A model generated the notes under the pieces. That model did not search any database, was not told the DNA's origin, and saw only the letters and a list, made by a program, of their open reading frames with translations. Below are positions 7,207 through 16,121 of a DNA stretch of 20,862 bases, one piece after another. Every line of letters starts with the position of its first letter. Position 1 is the first letter of the stretch. Location of the stretch: positions 1-20,862 of the forward strand of contig CAJONH010000020.1 in the NCBI GenBank assembly GCA_905235825.1. The letters are read 5' to 3'. The stretch comes from Candidatus Gastranaerophilales bacterium (GTDB lineage Bacteria; Cyanobacteriota; Vampirovibrionia; Gastranaerophilales; Gastranaerophilaceae). Position numbers and translations under genes: made by a program.

Positions 7207-8670
7207 ATGTTAAAACCGACAAGAAATATTTATACAATAAAAACTTCACCATATAACGATAACGAAAAACTTGAAACTCTTTTGAATGAAATGTCAAAAG
7301 ACGGCTGGGAACTTTATTCAATGCAAGAGCTTGAAAATGATGAAGATATTTTCTATAACTGTATATTTATAAAAGAAGTTGAAAATGAAGACAATATGAT
7401 TGATGATGACGGGCTGATTGATTTTAAGCCCCGCATTGAACGTATTATTAATCCTGAGTTAGATCCTTATGAACTTTGTATTGATATTTTGAAAAAAATA
7501 AAAGAAAAACGACAAAAAATATCACAGGTTAAATCTTTGATAGACGAAACCTCAGAAGATTCACGTGCCATATTAAACGAAGAAATTTCAAAACATATCA
7601 ATGAACTTGATGATTTAAAGAAAAGGCTTTCAAAGGTTATAAACCCCGATATAATGCTTCAAAAACTCGGAGAATCAAAGTTAACGCTTGCTATATCAGA
7701 AGAACTGGCTTATATACTTGACAGCAGCAATGACGATAATATTTTATCTCAAATTGTTTATATAAGACAAAATTTAACCGAATCGCTCGGATATATTATT
7801 CCTAAAATTAAAATTGAAATTGATGATTCTTTAGACGAAAATGAATTTGTAATAAAAGTACGAGGCATTCCTGTTATAAGCTCATACGCATACTATAATC
7901 ATACAATGTTCTTTAAAAATGAACTTAATATAGAACAATTACCCGAAGATGCAATAAAATCAACCGATAGTTCAACATTAGCGGAAACCGTATGGATTAA
8001 TGATGAAACAGCAAAAGATTATTGGATAAAAGGATTAAGTGCAGCAGATTATATATCGGCTATTATTGAATATACGGTAACAAAATTCATTGATGATATA
8101 TTTGATTATTCCGATATTAACCGCTACATAGAAATTGTCGGCAATCAAAACTTATATCTGATAGAAAATATAATACCCGATTTCCTGTCTGTCGCAGAAT
8201 TAAAATACATACTTTCAAGTCTTATAAAAGAAAAAGTTTCAGTTAAAGATATAGTCTATATCTTTGAAAAAATTAATGATTTTGCCGATGAAGAAAACAA
8301 AGAAGATTTACTTGCAAGAATAAGAGTTTCTCTTGCCCGTCAAATAAGTGCATCTTTATGTGCAAACAAAGATAGTACAATAAAAGCATTTGAACTTTCA
8401 AATGAAGCATTAAAAGCATTTTCAGGTACAGGAGATGATGATGAAGAAGTTATCCGCATTGAAAGTAATAAAATTGAGTCTTTAGTAAAAAAGATACAAG
8501 AAAAAATAAAAGAACTGCCTGACGATGTAAAAGAACCGGTAATAATCGCACCGATGAAAATACGTCACATAATATATCTGGTATTATCTCAACTGATATC
8601 AAATATAAGGGTGATTTCACGTGAAGAATTATTGTTTGAATATCCCCTTCAAATATTAGGAAAAATATAA
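7207..8670 (+). CDS. Soluble protein: DUF4177-like domain, coiled coil, FlhA/LcrD-type C-terminal domain
   Basis: 487 residues with no membrane segment. Residues about 5-57 resemble DUF4177 (LETLLNEMSKDGWEL). About 88-148 is a charged heptad-rich coiled coil. About 154-487 follows the cytoplasmic domain of the flagellar/type III export gate protein FlhA (FHIPEP): LGESKLTLAISEELAYIL (154-171) matches the opening of that domain; ESLGYIIPKIKI (192-203); ETVWINDETA (260-269) matches the VWID segment; IPDFLSVAELKYILSSLIKE (323-342) and VSVKDIVYIFEKI (344-356) match the LLxExVSIRDLxTILE region; and the end IRVISREELLFEYPLQILG (467-485) matches the family's C-terminus. FlhA normally has about eight N-terminal membrane helices; here they are replaced. 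A role as a chaperone-docking or decoy scaffold is inference. Strong ribosome site AAAGGA. Confidence 0.72.
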   Translation: MLKPTRNIYTIKTSPYNDNEKLETLLNEMSKDGWELYSMQELENDEDIFYNCIFIKEVENEDNMIDDDGLIDFKPRIERIINPELDPYELCIDILKKIKEKRQKISQVKSLIDETSEDSRAILNEEISKHINELDDLKKRLSKVINPDIMLQKLGESKLTLAISEELAYILDSSNDDNILSQIVYIRQNLTESLGYIIPKIKIEIDDSLDENEFVIKVRGIPVISSYAYYNHTMFFKNELNIEQLPEDAIKSTDSSTLAETVWINDETAKDYWIKGLSAADYISAIIEYTVTKFIDDIFDYSDINRYIEIVGNQNLYLIENIIPDFLSVAELKYILSSLIKEKVSVKDIVYIFEKINDFADEENKEDLLARIRVSLARQISASLCANKDSTIKAFELSNEALKAFSGTGDDDEEVIRIESNKIESLVKKIQEKIKELPDDVKEPVIIAPMKIRHIIYLVLSQLISNIRVISREELLFEYPLQILGKI

Positions 8671-8679
8671 AATCATTTT

Positions 8680-9357
8680 TTATATATTTTTTATAACTTG
8701 TTCTGATAATTCAATCAGTTTATTTTTGTTTTCGGGTTTTCCCATAAAAATCTGCTCTGAAATCATTTCAAAGACATAGGTTATATTCTTAATTGATTTG
8801 CCGTTTTTTAATAATTCAATCAAAATATATTTAATTTCTATACTGGAAAGATTATATACAATATCGGCAGAAAGTTTATTATTATACTTTTTAACCGCAT
8901 CAATATACCTTTCAACAGATTCATTGGTAAATATTTCTTTTAAATGGTTTCTAAATAAATCATATAAAATATCTTCAATTTCTTTTTCAATTTCTTCCTG
9001 AACAGGAATAAGAAATTTAGAATAAAGCTCATTACCGTTTAAATAAACTTTTATTTCATTTTCCTGTAATCTCATATTATCGAAATAATGCACCGGAGGT
9101 AAAATAAAACCTGTCTTACGTTTTAAAGTTTCCCTTATTAAACCGATTACAAAACTTATTTCATTTGCGAACTCAATAATATCAGTTCCGATTTCAAAAC
9201 GAATAACATCCTCTTTCAACGAATCATACATTGTACTTGTTATATCAAAGATACTTTCGCTTTTTTGCTGTTCTTGAGATTGGATATATATTGTGTTTTC
9301 TTTTTTTTCAGAAAAATTTTTTATTATTTTTAACAAATTTTTTAATTTATTTAACAT
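8680..9357 (-). CDS. Short second FlhA-C-like protein
   Basis: 225 residues, cytoplasmic, convergent with the previous gene (9-bp gap). After a basic N-terminal segment, VIRFEIGTDIIEFANE (51-66) and TGFILPPVHYFDNMRLQENE (82-101) match the start of the FlhA cytoplasmic domain, where the family has GF-PPV-I-DN-L. Then, without the VWID subdomain, it jumps to a helical part (LSSIEIKYILIELLKNGKSI, 170-189; ITYVFEMI, 192-199) equal to the family's VSIRDL/ILE region, and ends early. So it is a trimmed paralogue of its neighbour. No Shine-Dalgarno precedes the ATG at 9357. Relation to the neighbour is seen in shared motifs; pairing or heteromer formation is inference. Confidence 0.65.
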   Translation of the reverse strand: MLNKLKNLLKIIKNFSEKKENTIYIQSQEQQKSESIFDITSTMYDSLKEDVIRFEIGTDIIEFANEISFVIGLIRETLKRKTGFILPPVHYFDNMRLQENEIKVYLNGNELYSKFLIPVQEEIEKEIEDILYDLFRNHLKEIFTNESVERYIDAVKKYNNKLSADIVYNLSSIEIKYILIELLKNGKSIKNITYVFEMISEQIFMGKPENKNKLIELSEQVIKNI

Positions 9358-9371
9358 GATTATTTTTTAAT

Positions 9372-9423
9372 GTGTAAAATGAAAAAGTCAAAACATTGAC
9401 TATATTTATTTAAGTTTTACACT
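9372..9423. promoter_or_regulatory. Divergent promoter region between the FlhA-C-like gene and ilvC
   Basis: The ilvC promoter is TTGACT (9396-9401), 16 bp, TACACT (9418-9423). On the other strand TTGACT (9391-9386) could serve the FlhA-C-like gene, so the two -35 boxes form an inverted repeat 4 bp apart. An outer inverted repeat, GTGTAAAA (9372-9379) and TTTTACAC (9415-9422), overlaps the ilvC -10 and could be an operator. Confidence 0.5.
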
Positions 9424-9470
9424 AAGAGATAAGAATAAATAAAAAAATTTTAGGGTAGAAAGAGGTATTT

Positions 9471-10469
9471 ATGGCTAAAATTTATTATGCGGCAGATTGT
9501 AATTTAAGTCTGTTAAAAGGCAAAACAGTTGCCGTTATCGGTTATGGAAGCCAGGGGCATGCACATGCTCTTAACTTGCATGAAAGCGGTATTAATGTAA
9601 TCGTAGGTTTATACAAAGGTTCTAAATCATGGAAAATAGCTGAAGAAGCAGGTTTAAAAGTAGCTACCGTAGAAGAAGCATCTAAAACAGCTGATTTTAT
9701 CATGATTTTACTTCCTGATGAAAAACAGGCAGATGTATATAAAAATCAAATAGCTCCAAATTTGTCGACAGGAAAAACTCTTGCATTTGCTCACGGATTT
9801 AACATCCACTTTAATCAAATAGTTCCGCCTTCAGATGTTGACGTTGTAATGATTGCACCAAAAGGACCGGGACACACTGTAAGAAGCGAATACACGGAAG
9901 GAAAAGGTGTTCCTTGCCTGGTTGCCGTTCATCAGAATGCATCAGGTAAAGCATTGGAAACTGCATTAGCTTATGCAGCCGGAATTGGAGGTTCAAGAGC
10001 AGGTGTTCTTGAAACAACATTCAGACAAGAAACTGAAACAGACTTATTTGGTGAACAAGCAGTTCTTTGCGGTGGTGTTACAGCTTTAATGCAGGCAGGC
10101 TTTGAAACTCTTGTTGAAGCAGGCTACGATCCTCAAAATGCTTATTTTGAATGTATTCACGAAATGAAATTAATCGTTGACCTTATTTATCAAGGCGGTT
10201 TCTCTAGAATGAGATATTCTATATCCGATACAGCAGAATTTGGTGATTATGAAACAGGTAAACGTATTATTACCGATGAAACAAAGAAAGAAATGAAAAA
10301 AGTTCTTCAAGAAATTCAGGATGGTACATTTGCATCTAAATGGATTACCGAAAATAAAGCAGCCGGCAGAGCTCATTTCTTAGCAACAAGAAAAGTTAAA
10401 GCGGAACATCAGCTAGAACAAGTCGGCAAGGAATTGAGAAAAATGTATTCTTGGAACGAAGAAAAATAA
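9471..10469 (+). CDS. ilvC: Ketol-acid reductoisomerase, class I
   Basis: 332 residues, usual for the short class I enzyme. It converts acetolactate and acetohydroxybutyrate to the dihydroxy acids of valine, leucine and isoleucine synthesis, using NAD(P)H and magnesium. The Rossmann loop is GYGSQGHAHALN (about 24-35), with the cofactor-specificity loop GLYKGSKSW following. FAHGFNIHF and APKGPGH are the conserved signatures. Metal ligands lie in ETDLFGEQAVLCGG (Asp and Glu) and in YFECIHEMKLIVD. The wording is close to cyanobacterial IlvC. AGAGG lies ahead of the ATG. It stands alone: ilvB, ilvN and ilvD are not in view, and it has its own promoter and terminator. Confidence 0.98.
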   Translation: MAKIYYAADCNLSLLKGKTVAVIGYGSQGHAHALNLHESGINVIVGLYKGSKSWKIAEEAGLKVATVEEASKTADFIMILLPDEKQADVYKNQIAPNLSTGKTLAFAHGFNIHFNQIVPPSDVDVVMIAPKGPGHTVRSEYTEGKGVPCLVAVHQNASGKALETALAYAAGIGGSRAGVLETTFRQETETDLFGEQAVLCGGVTALMQAGFETLVEAGYDPQNAYFECIHEMKLIVDLIYQGGFSRMRYSISDTAEFGDYETGKRIITDETKKEMKKVLQEIQDGTFASKWITENKAAGRAHFLATRKVKAEHQLEQVGKELRKMYSWNEEK

Positions 10470-10493
10470 GTAACTTTTCTTATTCTTATAATC

Positions 10494-10524
10494 GGAAGCT
10501 GTTCCATAAGAGCAGCTTCTTTTA
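10494..10524 (+). terminator. Intrinsic terminator of ilvC
   Basis: GAAGCTG (10495-10501) pairs with CAGCTTC (10513-10519) and is followed by TTTTACTTT, 25 bp after the ilvC stop. Confidence 0.85.
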
Positions 10525-10568
10525 CTTTATATAAGCCAAATGCAGAAACAGATTGCACAAGCAGCTAT

Positions 10569-11561
10569 TTATATAAATAAAGATTTTACCAATCCTTTAA
10601 AAAATCTTAAATCAAACGAAAAGATAATTTTTTTATAAAGCAATATTAAATTTGTTTTATTAATTTTTTCTCGGAAATAATCTTTATTTTCCGAAATAAA
10701 CTTAAACATTTGTAATCTGATTTTTTTGTTATTTCTGAAATAATTATTTTGAGTACGTTCTTTAAGATATTTCTTATTTCCCATAACAGGATTTGCCAGC
10801 GAGTAATTTGAACCATGTCTGCGGTATGCGTATAAAACTTTGTAAATAACAGCACTTGAACCTATCAAATGACAAAAAGAAAAAATAAATTTATCTGCCG
10901 TTATTCTTAAACTTCTCGTTTTATCAAGCTGTAAAAGCATATCACACACTGATTTTCTCATCATAGCAGAAGTTGTAGGCCCCCAATGCCATGTTGCAAA
11001 ACTATACTTATCATTATCAAGAACTTTTACACTGCTTCCTTCTTTATCAAATCCTTTTGCATGCCTGTAGTTTTGAAATTCTTTAAAAGATTTATTATCA
11101 ATCTGAAAGATGTCTTGTTTTTTATGAGGGCTGTCAATAGAGCTTAATGTATGTATTACATTATTTTCATCGATTTCTGCCTGACGACAGGTTGTTAATG
11201 CCACGGAAGTTTTCATGTGAGTTTCTATGTGCATGGCACAATATTCGGGAAAAAGAATATCATCACCGTCTATGGCACATACAAATTGTCCCGTAGCACA
11301 TTTTAAACCGTTTAAAAAAGAGGCAAGCTGTCCTTTATTAGTTTCATTTTGAATAAATTTAAAATTCAAATCAGGATTTTGAGTATGAAATTCATTTATT
11401 CTACTTACTGTATCATCTTTCGAGCAATCATCAACAACTATTATTTCAATATTTTTATAAGTTTGATTTTTTATACTTTCAAGACAATCCTTCACAAAAT
11501 CAGTGAAATTGTGTGTCATGACTACAAATGATACTTTGGGTAAATTTAATAAATCTTCCAT
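10569..11561 (-). CDS. GT-A fold family 2 glycosyltransferase
   Basis: 330 residues from ATG at 11561. The frame stays open to TTG at 11609, but that codon lies in a hairpin after gltX and has no ribosome site, so the ATG is preferred although its own site is weak. VSFVVMTHNFTDFVKDCLESI (split about 10-20 and 21-30) is the nucleotide-binding start of GT2 proteins; IEIIVVDDCSKDDT (38-51) follows; AIDGDDILFPEY (96-107) supplies the DxD-type metal/UDP-sugar motif. A segment WHWGPTTSAMMRKS marks the acceptor half. The C-terminus is basic and lacks clear membrane helices. Likely transfers a sugar onto a cell-surface glycan; the sugar is unknown. Other sugar genes here (5455-7101 and 19838-20862) are not adjacent. 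Confidence 0.88.
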   Translation of the reverse strand: MEDLLNLPKVSFVVMTHNFTDFVKDCLESIKNQTYKNIEIIVVDDCSKDDTVSRINEFHTQNPDLNFKFIQNETNKGQLASFLNGLKCATGQFVCAIDGDDILFPEYCAMHIETHMKTSVALTTCRQAEIDENNVIHTLSSIDSPHKKQDIFQIDNKSFKEFQNYRHAKGFDKEGSSVKVLDNDKYSFATWHWGPTTSAMMRKSVCDMLLQLDKTRSLRITADKFIFSFCHLIGSSAVIYKVLYAYRRHGSNYSLANPVMGNKKYLKERTQNNYFRNNKKIRLQMFKFISENKDYFREKINKTNLILLYKKIIFSFDLRFFKGLVKSLFI

Positions 11562-11602
11562 ACTATTCTTTTCTTTAATATTATTTACAGGTTCTTTATA
11601 AC

Positions 11603-11636
11603 GGAGCAAAGTCTTTAAATAAAAAGACCCTGCTCC
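11603..11636. terminator. Hairpin between gltX and the GT2 gene
   Basis: GGAGCA (11603-11608) pairs with TGCTCC (11631-11636), and GTCTTT (11611-11616) with AAAGAC (11623-11628). It lies 9 bp after the gltX stop. There is no proper U-tract on the minus strand, so it may be a weak terminator or an mRNA-stability or attenuation hairpin. Confidence 0.5.
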
Positions 11637-11645
11637 TTGAATATT

Positions 11646-13115
11646 TTAAGCGATAGCTTTTTCTATACGATATTTTACTTTATCTTTACCCAAAACTTCA
11701 AGTATAACTCCCATATCCGCACCACGGGTTCTTCCCGTAAGTGCTGCACGTATTGTCCACATTGTAACTTTAGGTTTTATACCGTAATTTTCTTTAAAGT
11801 AAGTTCTAAAATCAGCCATTTGCTCATGAAGTTTTTCTTCATTATCAAAGTCATAACTATCAAGTTGAGAATCAAAATATTTTAAAATATTTTGAGCTTG
11901 TTCCGTATCAATATTTTCAGCCTTAACACCTTCATCGTATTCGATATCTTTACCGAAGAAATAGGCAGTATCATGTTCCAGCTCGGATAAAATGGTAATA
12001 GGTTCTCTTGTTGCAGCAATAACTTTTTCAAGCTGTTCTTCCGATAATTCCGACAGGTCATATTTTTTAAGGAAAGGTTTTGCCATTTCCGTTAATTTTT
12101 TAATATCCATTTTCTTTATATACTGACCATTCATCCAGTTAAGTTTGTCATATTCAAAAATTGAATTTGAAGAAGAAACTTCACCTATTCTGAAATCTTG
12201 AGCAATTTCGTCAAGCGTTTTAATTTCAACTCCATCAGAAGGCGACCAGCCTAAAAGAGCAACAAAATTTAACAGAGCTTCCGTTAAATATCCTTTTTCA
12301 ACAAATTCGGAAACGGCTGTTGCACCGTGTCTTTTTGAAAGTTTGCTTCTATCGGGAGCAAGTATCATTCCTAAATGTCCGAATTTAGGTACATCAGCAC
12401 CCAATGCTTCATATATTAAAATTTGTTTAAACGTATTTGAAATATGGTCTTCACCTCTTATAATATGCGAAATTTTCATAAGCATATCATCTACAACAAC
12501 TGCAAAGTTATATGTAGGTGTTCCGTTTGATTTCATTATTACGAAATCGCCGATAAGACTTGTATCCTGATGTAAATCACCTTTAACAAGGTCGTTAAAA
12601 TGTATAACGGGAGAAGAATGAAATGCCTGTTGAGCTTTTGAAACAGAAAAACGTATAGCAGGTTTTCTGCCTTCTGCCTTTAATTTTTCTTTTTGTTCTT
12701 CAGTTAAATTTTCACATTTTTTTGAATAAACATAAGCCTGTTTATTTTTTGCTGCTTCTTCTTTTTCCGCTTCGAGTTCTTCGGGAGTGCAATAGCATTC
12801 ATAAGCAAAACCTTTATCCAAAAGAATTTGAGCATATTTAGGATATATATCAAATCTTTCCGATTGAGTATAAGGCCCGTATTCTCCGCCGACATCGGGT
12901 CCTTCATCCCAATTCAAACCGAGTGCTTTTAAACTGTCAAAGATATTATCAATATATGCCTGACTTGTACGTTCAGCATCTGTATCTTCAATTCTCAAAA
13001 CATACTTTCCGCCGTTTTTTCTCGCAAAAAGATAATTAAATAATGCTGTTCTTGCTGTTCCGATATGAAGATTGCCGCTTGGTGACGGTGCAATTCTAAC
13101 CCTGATTTCGTCCAT
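11646..13115 (-). CDS. gltX: Glutamyl-tRNA synthetase
   Basis: 489 residues from ATG at 13115, which follows GGAG by about 7 nt; a TTG at 13127 would place the ribosome site inside the gene. It charges tRNA-Glu with glutamate using ATP, in the cytoplasm. APSPSGNLHIGTARTA (9-24) carries the class I HIGH-type motif, and KLSKR (about 258-262) the KMSKS-type loop. LRIEDTD and GTPTYNFAVVVDD are conserved GlxRS segments. The C-terminal helical anticodon-binding domain is complete and ends RTRGADMGVILEVLG. Length is normal. Whether it also charges tRNA-Gln cannot be judged here. Followed by a hairpin and the GT2 gene. Confidence 0.97.
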   Translation of the reverse strand: MDEIRVRIAPSPSGNLHIGTARTALFNYLFARKNGGKYVLRIEDTDAERTSQAYIDNIFDSLKALGLNWDEGPDVGGEYGPYTQSERFDIYPKYAQILLDKGFAYECYCTPEELEAEKEEAAKNKQAYVYSKKCENLTEEQKEKLKAEGRKPAIRFSVSKAQQAFHSSPVIHFNDLVKGDLHQDTSLIGDFVIMKSNGTPTYNFAVVVDDMLMKISHIIRGEDHISNTFKQILIYEALGADVPKFGHLGMILAPDRSKLSKRHGATAVSEFVEKGYLTEALLNFVALLGWSPSDGVEIKTLDEIAQDFRIGEVSSSNSIFEYDKLNWMNGQYIKKMDIKKLTEMAKPFLKKYDLSELSEEQLEKVIAATREPITILSELEHDTAYFFGKDIEYDEGVKAENIDTEQAQNILKYFDSQLDSYDFDNEEKLHEQMADFRTYFKENYGIKPKVTMWTIRAALTGRTRGADMGVILEVLGKDKVKYRIEKAIA

Positions 13116-13170
13116 TTTTATCTCCAATTTTTAATAATTTATATATTAATTTTATAACAAAAAAAGAAAA

Positions 13171-13190
13171 ATAATACATTTATGTATTAT
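13171..13190. repeat. 20-bp perfect palindrome upstream of gltX
   Basis: ATAATACATTTATGTATTAT is its own reverse complement. It lies between the leuS terminator and gltX, and T-runs follow it on the minus strand. It could be an operator, a second terminator hairpin, or chance in AT-rich DNA. Confidence 0.6.
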
Positions 13191-13225
13191 CCGTCGGGTA
13201 ATAACTAATAATCGAATTGAAAATA

Positions 13226-13263
13226 AAAAAATGCTCAATTATACAAAATCATTGAGCATTTTT
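13226..13263 (-). terminator. Intrinsic terminator of leuS
   Basis: AAATGCTCAAT and its complement ATTGAGCATTT pair around an 11-base loop, with a long T-run after the stem on the minus strand (13224-13230). The A-run on the other side makes it work in both directions. Confidence 0.9.
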
Positions 13264-13276
13264 ATTGCATGGAAAA

Positions 13277-15763
13277 TTATTTTATAACAATATTTACAAG
13301 TTTTGCAGGTACTACAATTACTTTTATAATTTGTTTACCTTTAGTTAATTCTTGTATTTTTTCACTTTCAAGTGCTGTTTTTTCAAGAGTTTCTTTAGAA
13401 GATTCGGCATCAACTTCAATTTTATCTTTAACCTTGCCGTTAATTTGAACCACCAATGTTATTGTACTTGTTTTCGCAAGTTTTTCATCATATTTTGGCC
13501 ACTCAAGAAGATGAACCGAATTTTCACCGCCTAAACCTTCATAAATTTCTTCCGTCATGTGAGGAAGTACGGGAGATAAAAGTTTTAGAAATGTCAAAAC
13601 AGCAAAACTAAATACCTGTTTATCTTCCTGTGTAAATTCACTTTTATTTTTCAGATAATCATAGATAACATTTGTAAATTCTCTATACTTTGAAATAACG
13701 GTATTAAACTGAAATTCATTAGATATATCCTGAGAAATTTTCTTAACTGTCATGTGAACTTCTCTTATCAAATCATTATTATCTTTTGATAATGATTTAA
13801 TATCCGGAAGCTGATAATTAAGGATAATATTATTTTGATTATCACTATATACTTTCCATAAACGGTTTAAAAATTTATAACAGCCTTCAACACCTGCATC
13901 AGACCAGTCGAAATCTCTGTTCGGCGGTGAATCGGATAGGATAAATAATCTGGCAGTGTCTGCTCCGTAATTAGCGAAAATTTCATCGGGGTCAACCGTA
14001 TTTCCTTTTGATTTCGACATTTTAGAACCGTCTTTTAAAACCATACCCTGAGTTAAAAGATTTTTAAACGGTTCATCAATATTAATTTCGCCCAAATCAC
14101 GAAGTGCTTTTGTGAAAAATCTTGAATATAATAAATGCAGAATTGCATGTTCAATACCTCCGACATACTGGTCAATAGGAGCCCAATAATGGAGAATATC
14201 CTTATCAAAAGGAGCCTTATCGTTTCTTGCATCGGTATAACGGTAAAAATACCAGTTTGAACACATAAATGTATCCATTGTATCCGTTTCACGCTCAGCT
14301 TTTGCACCGCATTTAGGACAAGTTGTATATTTAAAACTTTCTGATGTGCGGACAGGCGACATTCCCTTAACACTAAAATCAACATCTTCGGGTAAAAGTA
14401 CGGGCAAATCTTTTTCATCAACGGGAACCGTTCCGCAATGAGGACAATATACAATCGGAATTGGAGTTCCCCAGTATCGTTGACGTGAAATCAACCAATC
14501 ACGAAGACGGAATTGAACTTTAGCTTCGCCAAAACCGCCTTTTACGGCTTTATCTATAATTACCTGTTTTGCTTTTTCATTATCCAAACCATTGCAATCG
14601 CCTGAATTTACAAGCACACCTTTTTCAGTATATGCTTCTTTTAATTCCGTTAACGGATTTTCCGGATTTTGGATAACAATTTTTATTGGCATATTATATT
14701 TTTTTGCAAAGGCAAAGTCACGTTCATCGTGTGCGGGAACTGCCATAACTGCACCTGTTCCGTATTCCGCAAGTGCGTAATCAGCCGTCCAAATAGGGAA
14801 TTCTTCTCCGTTTAAAGGGTTTATTAAATGTGTACCCAGTGGAACACCCGTTTTTATTCTTTCGGTTGAAAGTCTTTCTATTTCAGACATTTTTCTTGCA
14901 TTTTGTCTGTATGCTTCAACAGCCTCTTTATTTTCGGGAGTCGTTAATTTTTCAATATCTTTGTATTCGGGAGCTACGACAAGATATGTAATACCATAAG
15001 CCGTATCGGGTCTTGTTGTATAAACGGGAACTTCAAGTCCTTCAATTTCTTTTACTTTAAATCGAAGAACAGCACCCGTTGAGCGGTCTATCCAATTTTT
15101 CTGCATTGTTTTAACACTGTCAGGCCAGCCTTTTAACGTTTCAATATCATCTAAAAGTTCCTGAGCATAGTCCGTAATTTTCAAAAACCACTGTGAAAGA
15201 TATCTTTTTTCTACTTCTCCGTCACATCTCCAGCATTTTCCGTCTATAACCTGTTCATTGGCTAAAACCGTAGCACAACTGTTACACCAGTTAACTGCGG
15301 CTTCTTTTTTATATGCCAAACCTTTTTTAAACATTTTTATAAAGAAATACTGTGTCCAGCGGTAATATTCGGGAAGACATGTTGTAACTTCCCTGTCCCA
15401 GTCTATCATCAAGCCCAATGATTTTAATTGCATTTTCATATATGCAATATTATCAAGCGTCCATTTTTTAGGATTTGCACCATGCTGAACCGCCGCATTT
15501 TCGGCAGGAAGCCCGAAACTATCCCAGCCCATAGGATGTAATACATTATATCCGTTCATTCTTTTATAACGTGCAATAACATCAGAAATAGTGTAATTTC
15601 TCACATGCCCCATGTGCAATTTTCCTGAAGGATACGGAAGCATTGAAAGTACATAATACTTTTCTTTACCTTTATCGTTGTATACTTTATTTAATTTTGT
15701 TTCATCCCAGTGCTTCTGCCACTTTTTTTCTATTTCCTGAGGGAAATATCTGTCTTTCAGCAT
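13277..15763 (-). CDS. leuS: Leucyl-tRNA synthetase
   Basis: 828 residues, normal for the bacterial enzyme. It charges tRNA-Leu in the cytoplasm. PYPSGKLHMGHVRN (43-56) contains the HIGH-type motif HMGH (50-53), and KMSKS is at 581-585. The editing (CP1) domain is present with TTRPDTAYG and the aspartate-containing AVPAHDERD. Zinc-binding cysteines are visible in WCNSCATV, CWRC and CPKCGAKAE. CSNWYFYRYTDARN precedes the catalytic half. The start has AGGAG 8 nt upstream. No T-box or leader peptide is visible in the 100 bp upstream, only a poor -10-like TATAAT. It ends in a strong terminator. Confidence 0.98.
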   Translation of the reverse strand: MLKDRYFPQEIEKKWQKHWDETKLNKVYNDKGKEKYYVLSMLPYPSGKLHMGHVRNYTISDVIARYKRMNGYNVLHPMGWDSFGLPAENAAVQHGANPKKWTLDNIAYMKMQLKSLGLMIDWDREVTTCLPEYYRWTQYFFIKMFKKGLAYKKEAAVNWCNSCATVLANEQVIDGKCWRCDGEVEKRYLSQWFLKITDYAQELLDDIETLKGWPDSVKTMQKNWIDRSTGAVLRFKVKEIEGLEVPVYTTRPDTAYGITYLVVAPEYKDIEKLTTPENKEAVEAYRQNARKMSEIERLSTERIKTGVPLGTHLINPLNGEEFPIWTADYALAEYGTGAVMAVPAHDERDFAFAKKYNMPIKIVIQNPENPLTELKEAYTEKGVLVNSGDCNGLDNEKAKQVIIDKAVKGGFGEAKVQFRLRDWLISRQRYWGTPIPIVYCPHCGTVPVDEKDLPVLLPEDVDFSVKGMSPVRTSESFKYTTCPKCGAKAERETDTMDTFMCSNWYFYRYTDARNDKAPFDKDILHYWAPIDQYVGGIEHAILHLLYSRFFTKALRDLGEINIDEPFKNLLTQGMVLKDGSKMSKSKGNTVDPDEIFANYGADTARLFILSDSPPNRDFDWSDAGVEGCYKFLNRLWKVYSDNQNNIILNYQLPDIKSLSKDNNDLIREVHMTVKKISQDISNEFQFNTVISKYREFTNVIYDYLKNKSEFTQEDKQVFSFAVLTFLKLLSPVLPHMTEEIYEGLGGENSVHLLEWPKYDEKLAKTSTITLVVQINGKVKDKIEVDAESSKETLEKTALESEKIQELTKGKQIIKVIVVPAKLVNIVIK

Positions 15764-15866
15764 ATTTTACTCTCCTAATATTCCACATTAAAAATTATAA
15801 TTCAAAAATGAATTTATGAATTAAATTTTCATCTTTAATTTTTCGCAATTATAACTTCAAGCATAC

Positions 15867-16106
15867 CTAAAATCTAATTTTTTTCCTGTATTTGTAACTG
15901 TCAACTTTAACCGCCAGACCTAAAAAACCGTTCATTAAATCTCTGATTTGAAGAAGTTTAGGTTCCGTAAATTTATCCGGAAGGCAATTCCATTTATTGA
16001 CCTTGTAAAAAGATTTATTTATAACAGCTTTTCTCAAATTAATCCTGCCGGGTTTTATAACATAGCCTATAAAATAAAAGCCTTTGTTCAATAAATTAAT
16101 ACTCAT
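15867..16106 (-). pseudogene. 3' remnant of a reverse transcriptase (DGR/retron-like tail)
   Basis: About 79 residues from a possible ATG at 16106 that has no proper ribosome site. FYFIGYVIKPGRINLRKAV matches the stretch after the RT palm, usually F-LGY-I-P followed by RR-V. LMNGFLGLAVKVDSYKYRKKI matches the closing motif INSYLG-hk-aNSYrLRkk of diversity-generating-retroelement and related bacterial RTs. Everything upstream, including the YxDD active site, is missing. A terminator of the upstream gene (16122-16152) sits just before it. Read as a decayed 3' fragment; the exact RT class is uncertain. Confidence 0.6.
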
Positions 16107-16121
16107 ACCGCATTTCCGTAT

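Noticed and set aside
10569..11609. TTG at 11609 as start of the GT2 gene
   Set aside because: The codon lies in the hairpin after gltX and has no ribosome site; the ATG at 11561 fits the family start better.
14053..14454. 133-codon minus-strand frame inside leuS
   Set aside because: Shifted frame of a clearly intact leucyl-tRNA synthetase.
15764..15866. T-box riboswitch upstream of leuS
   Set aside because: The leader is too short, with no specifier stem, T-box sequence or terminator hairpin.
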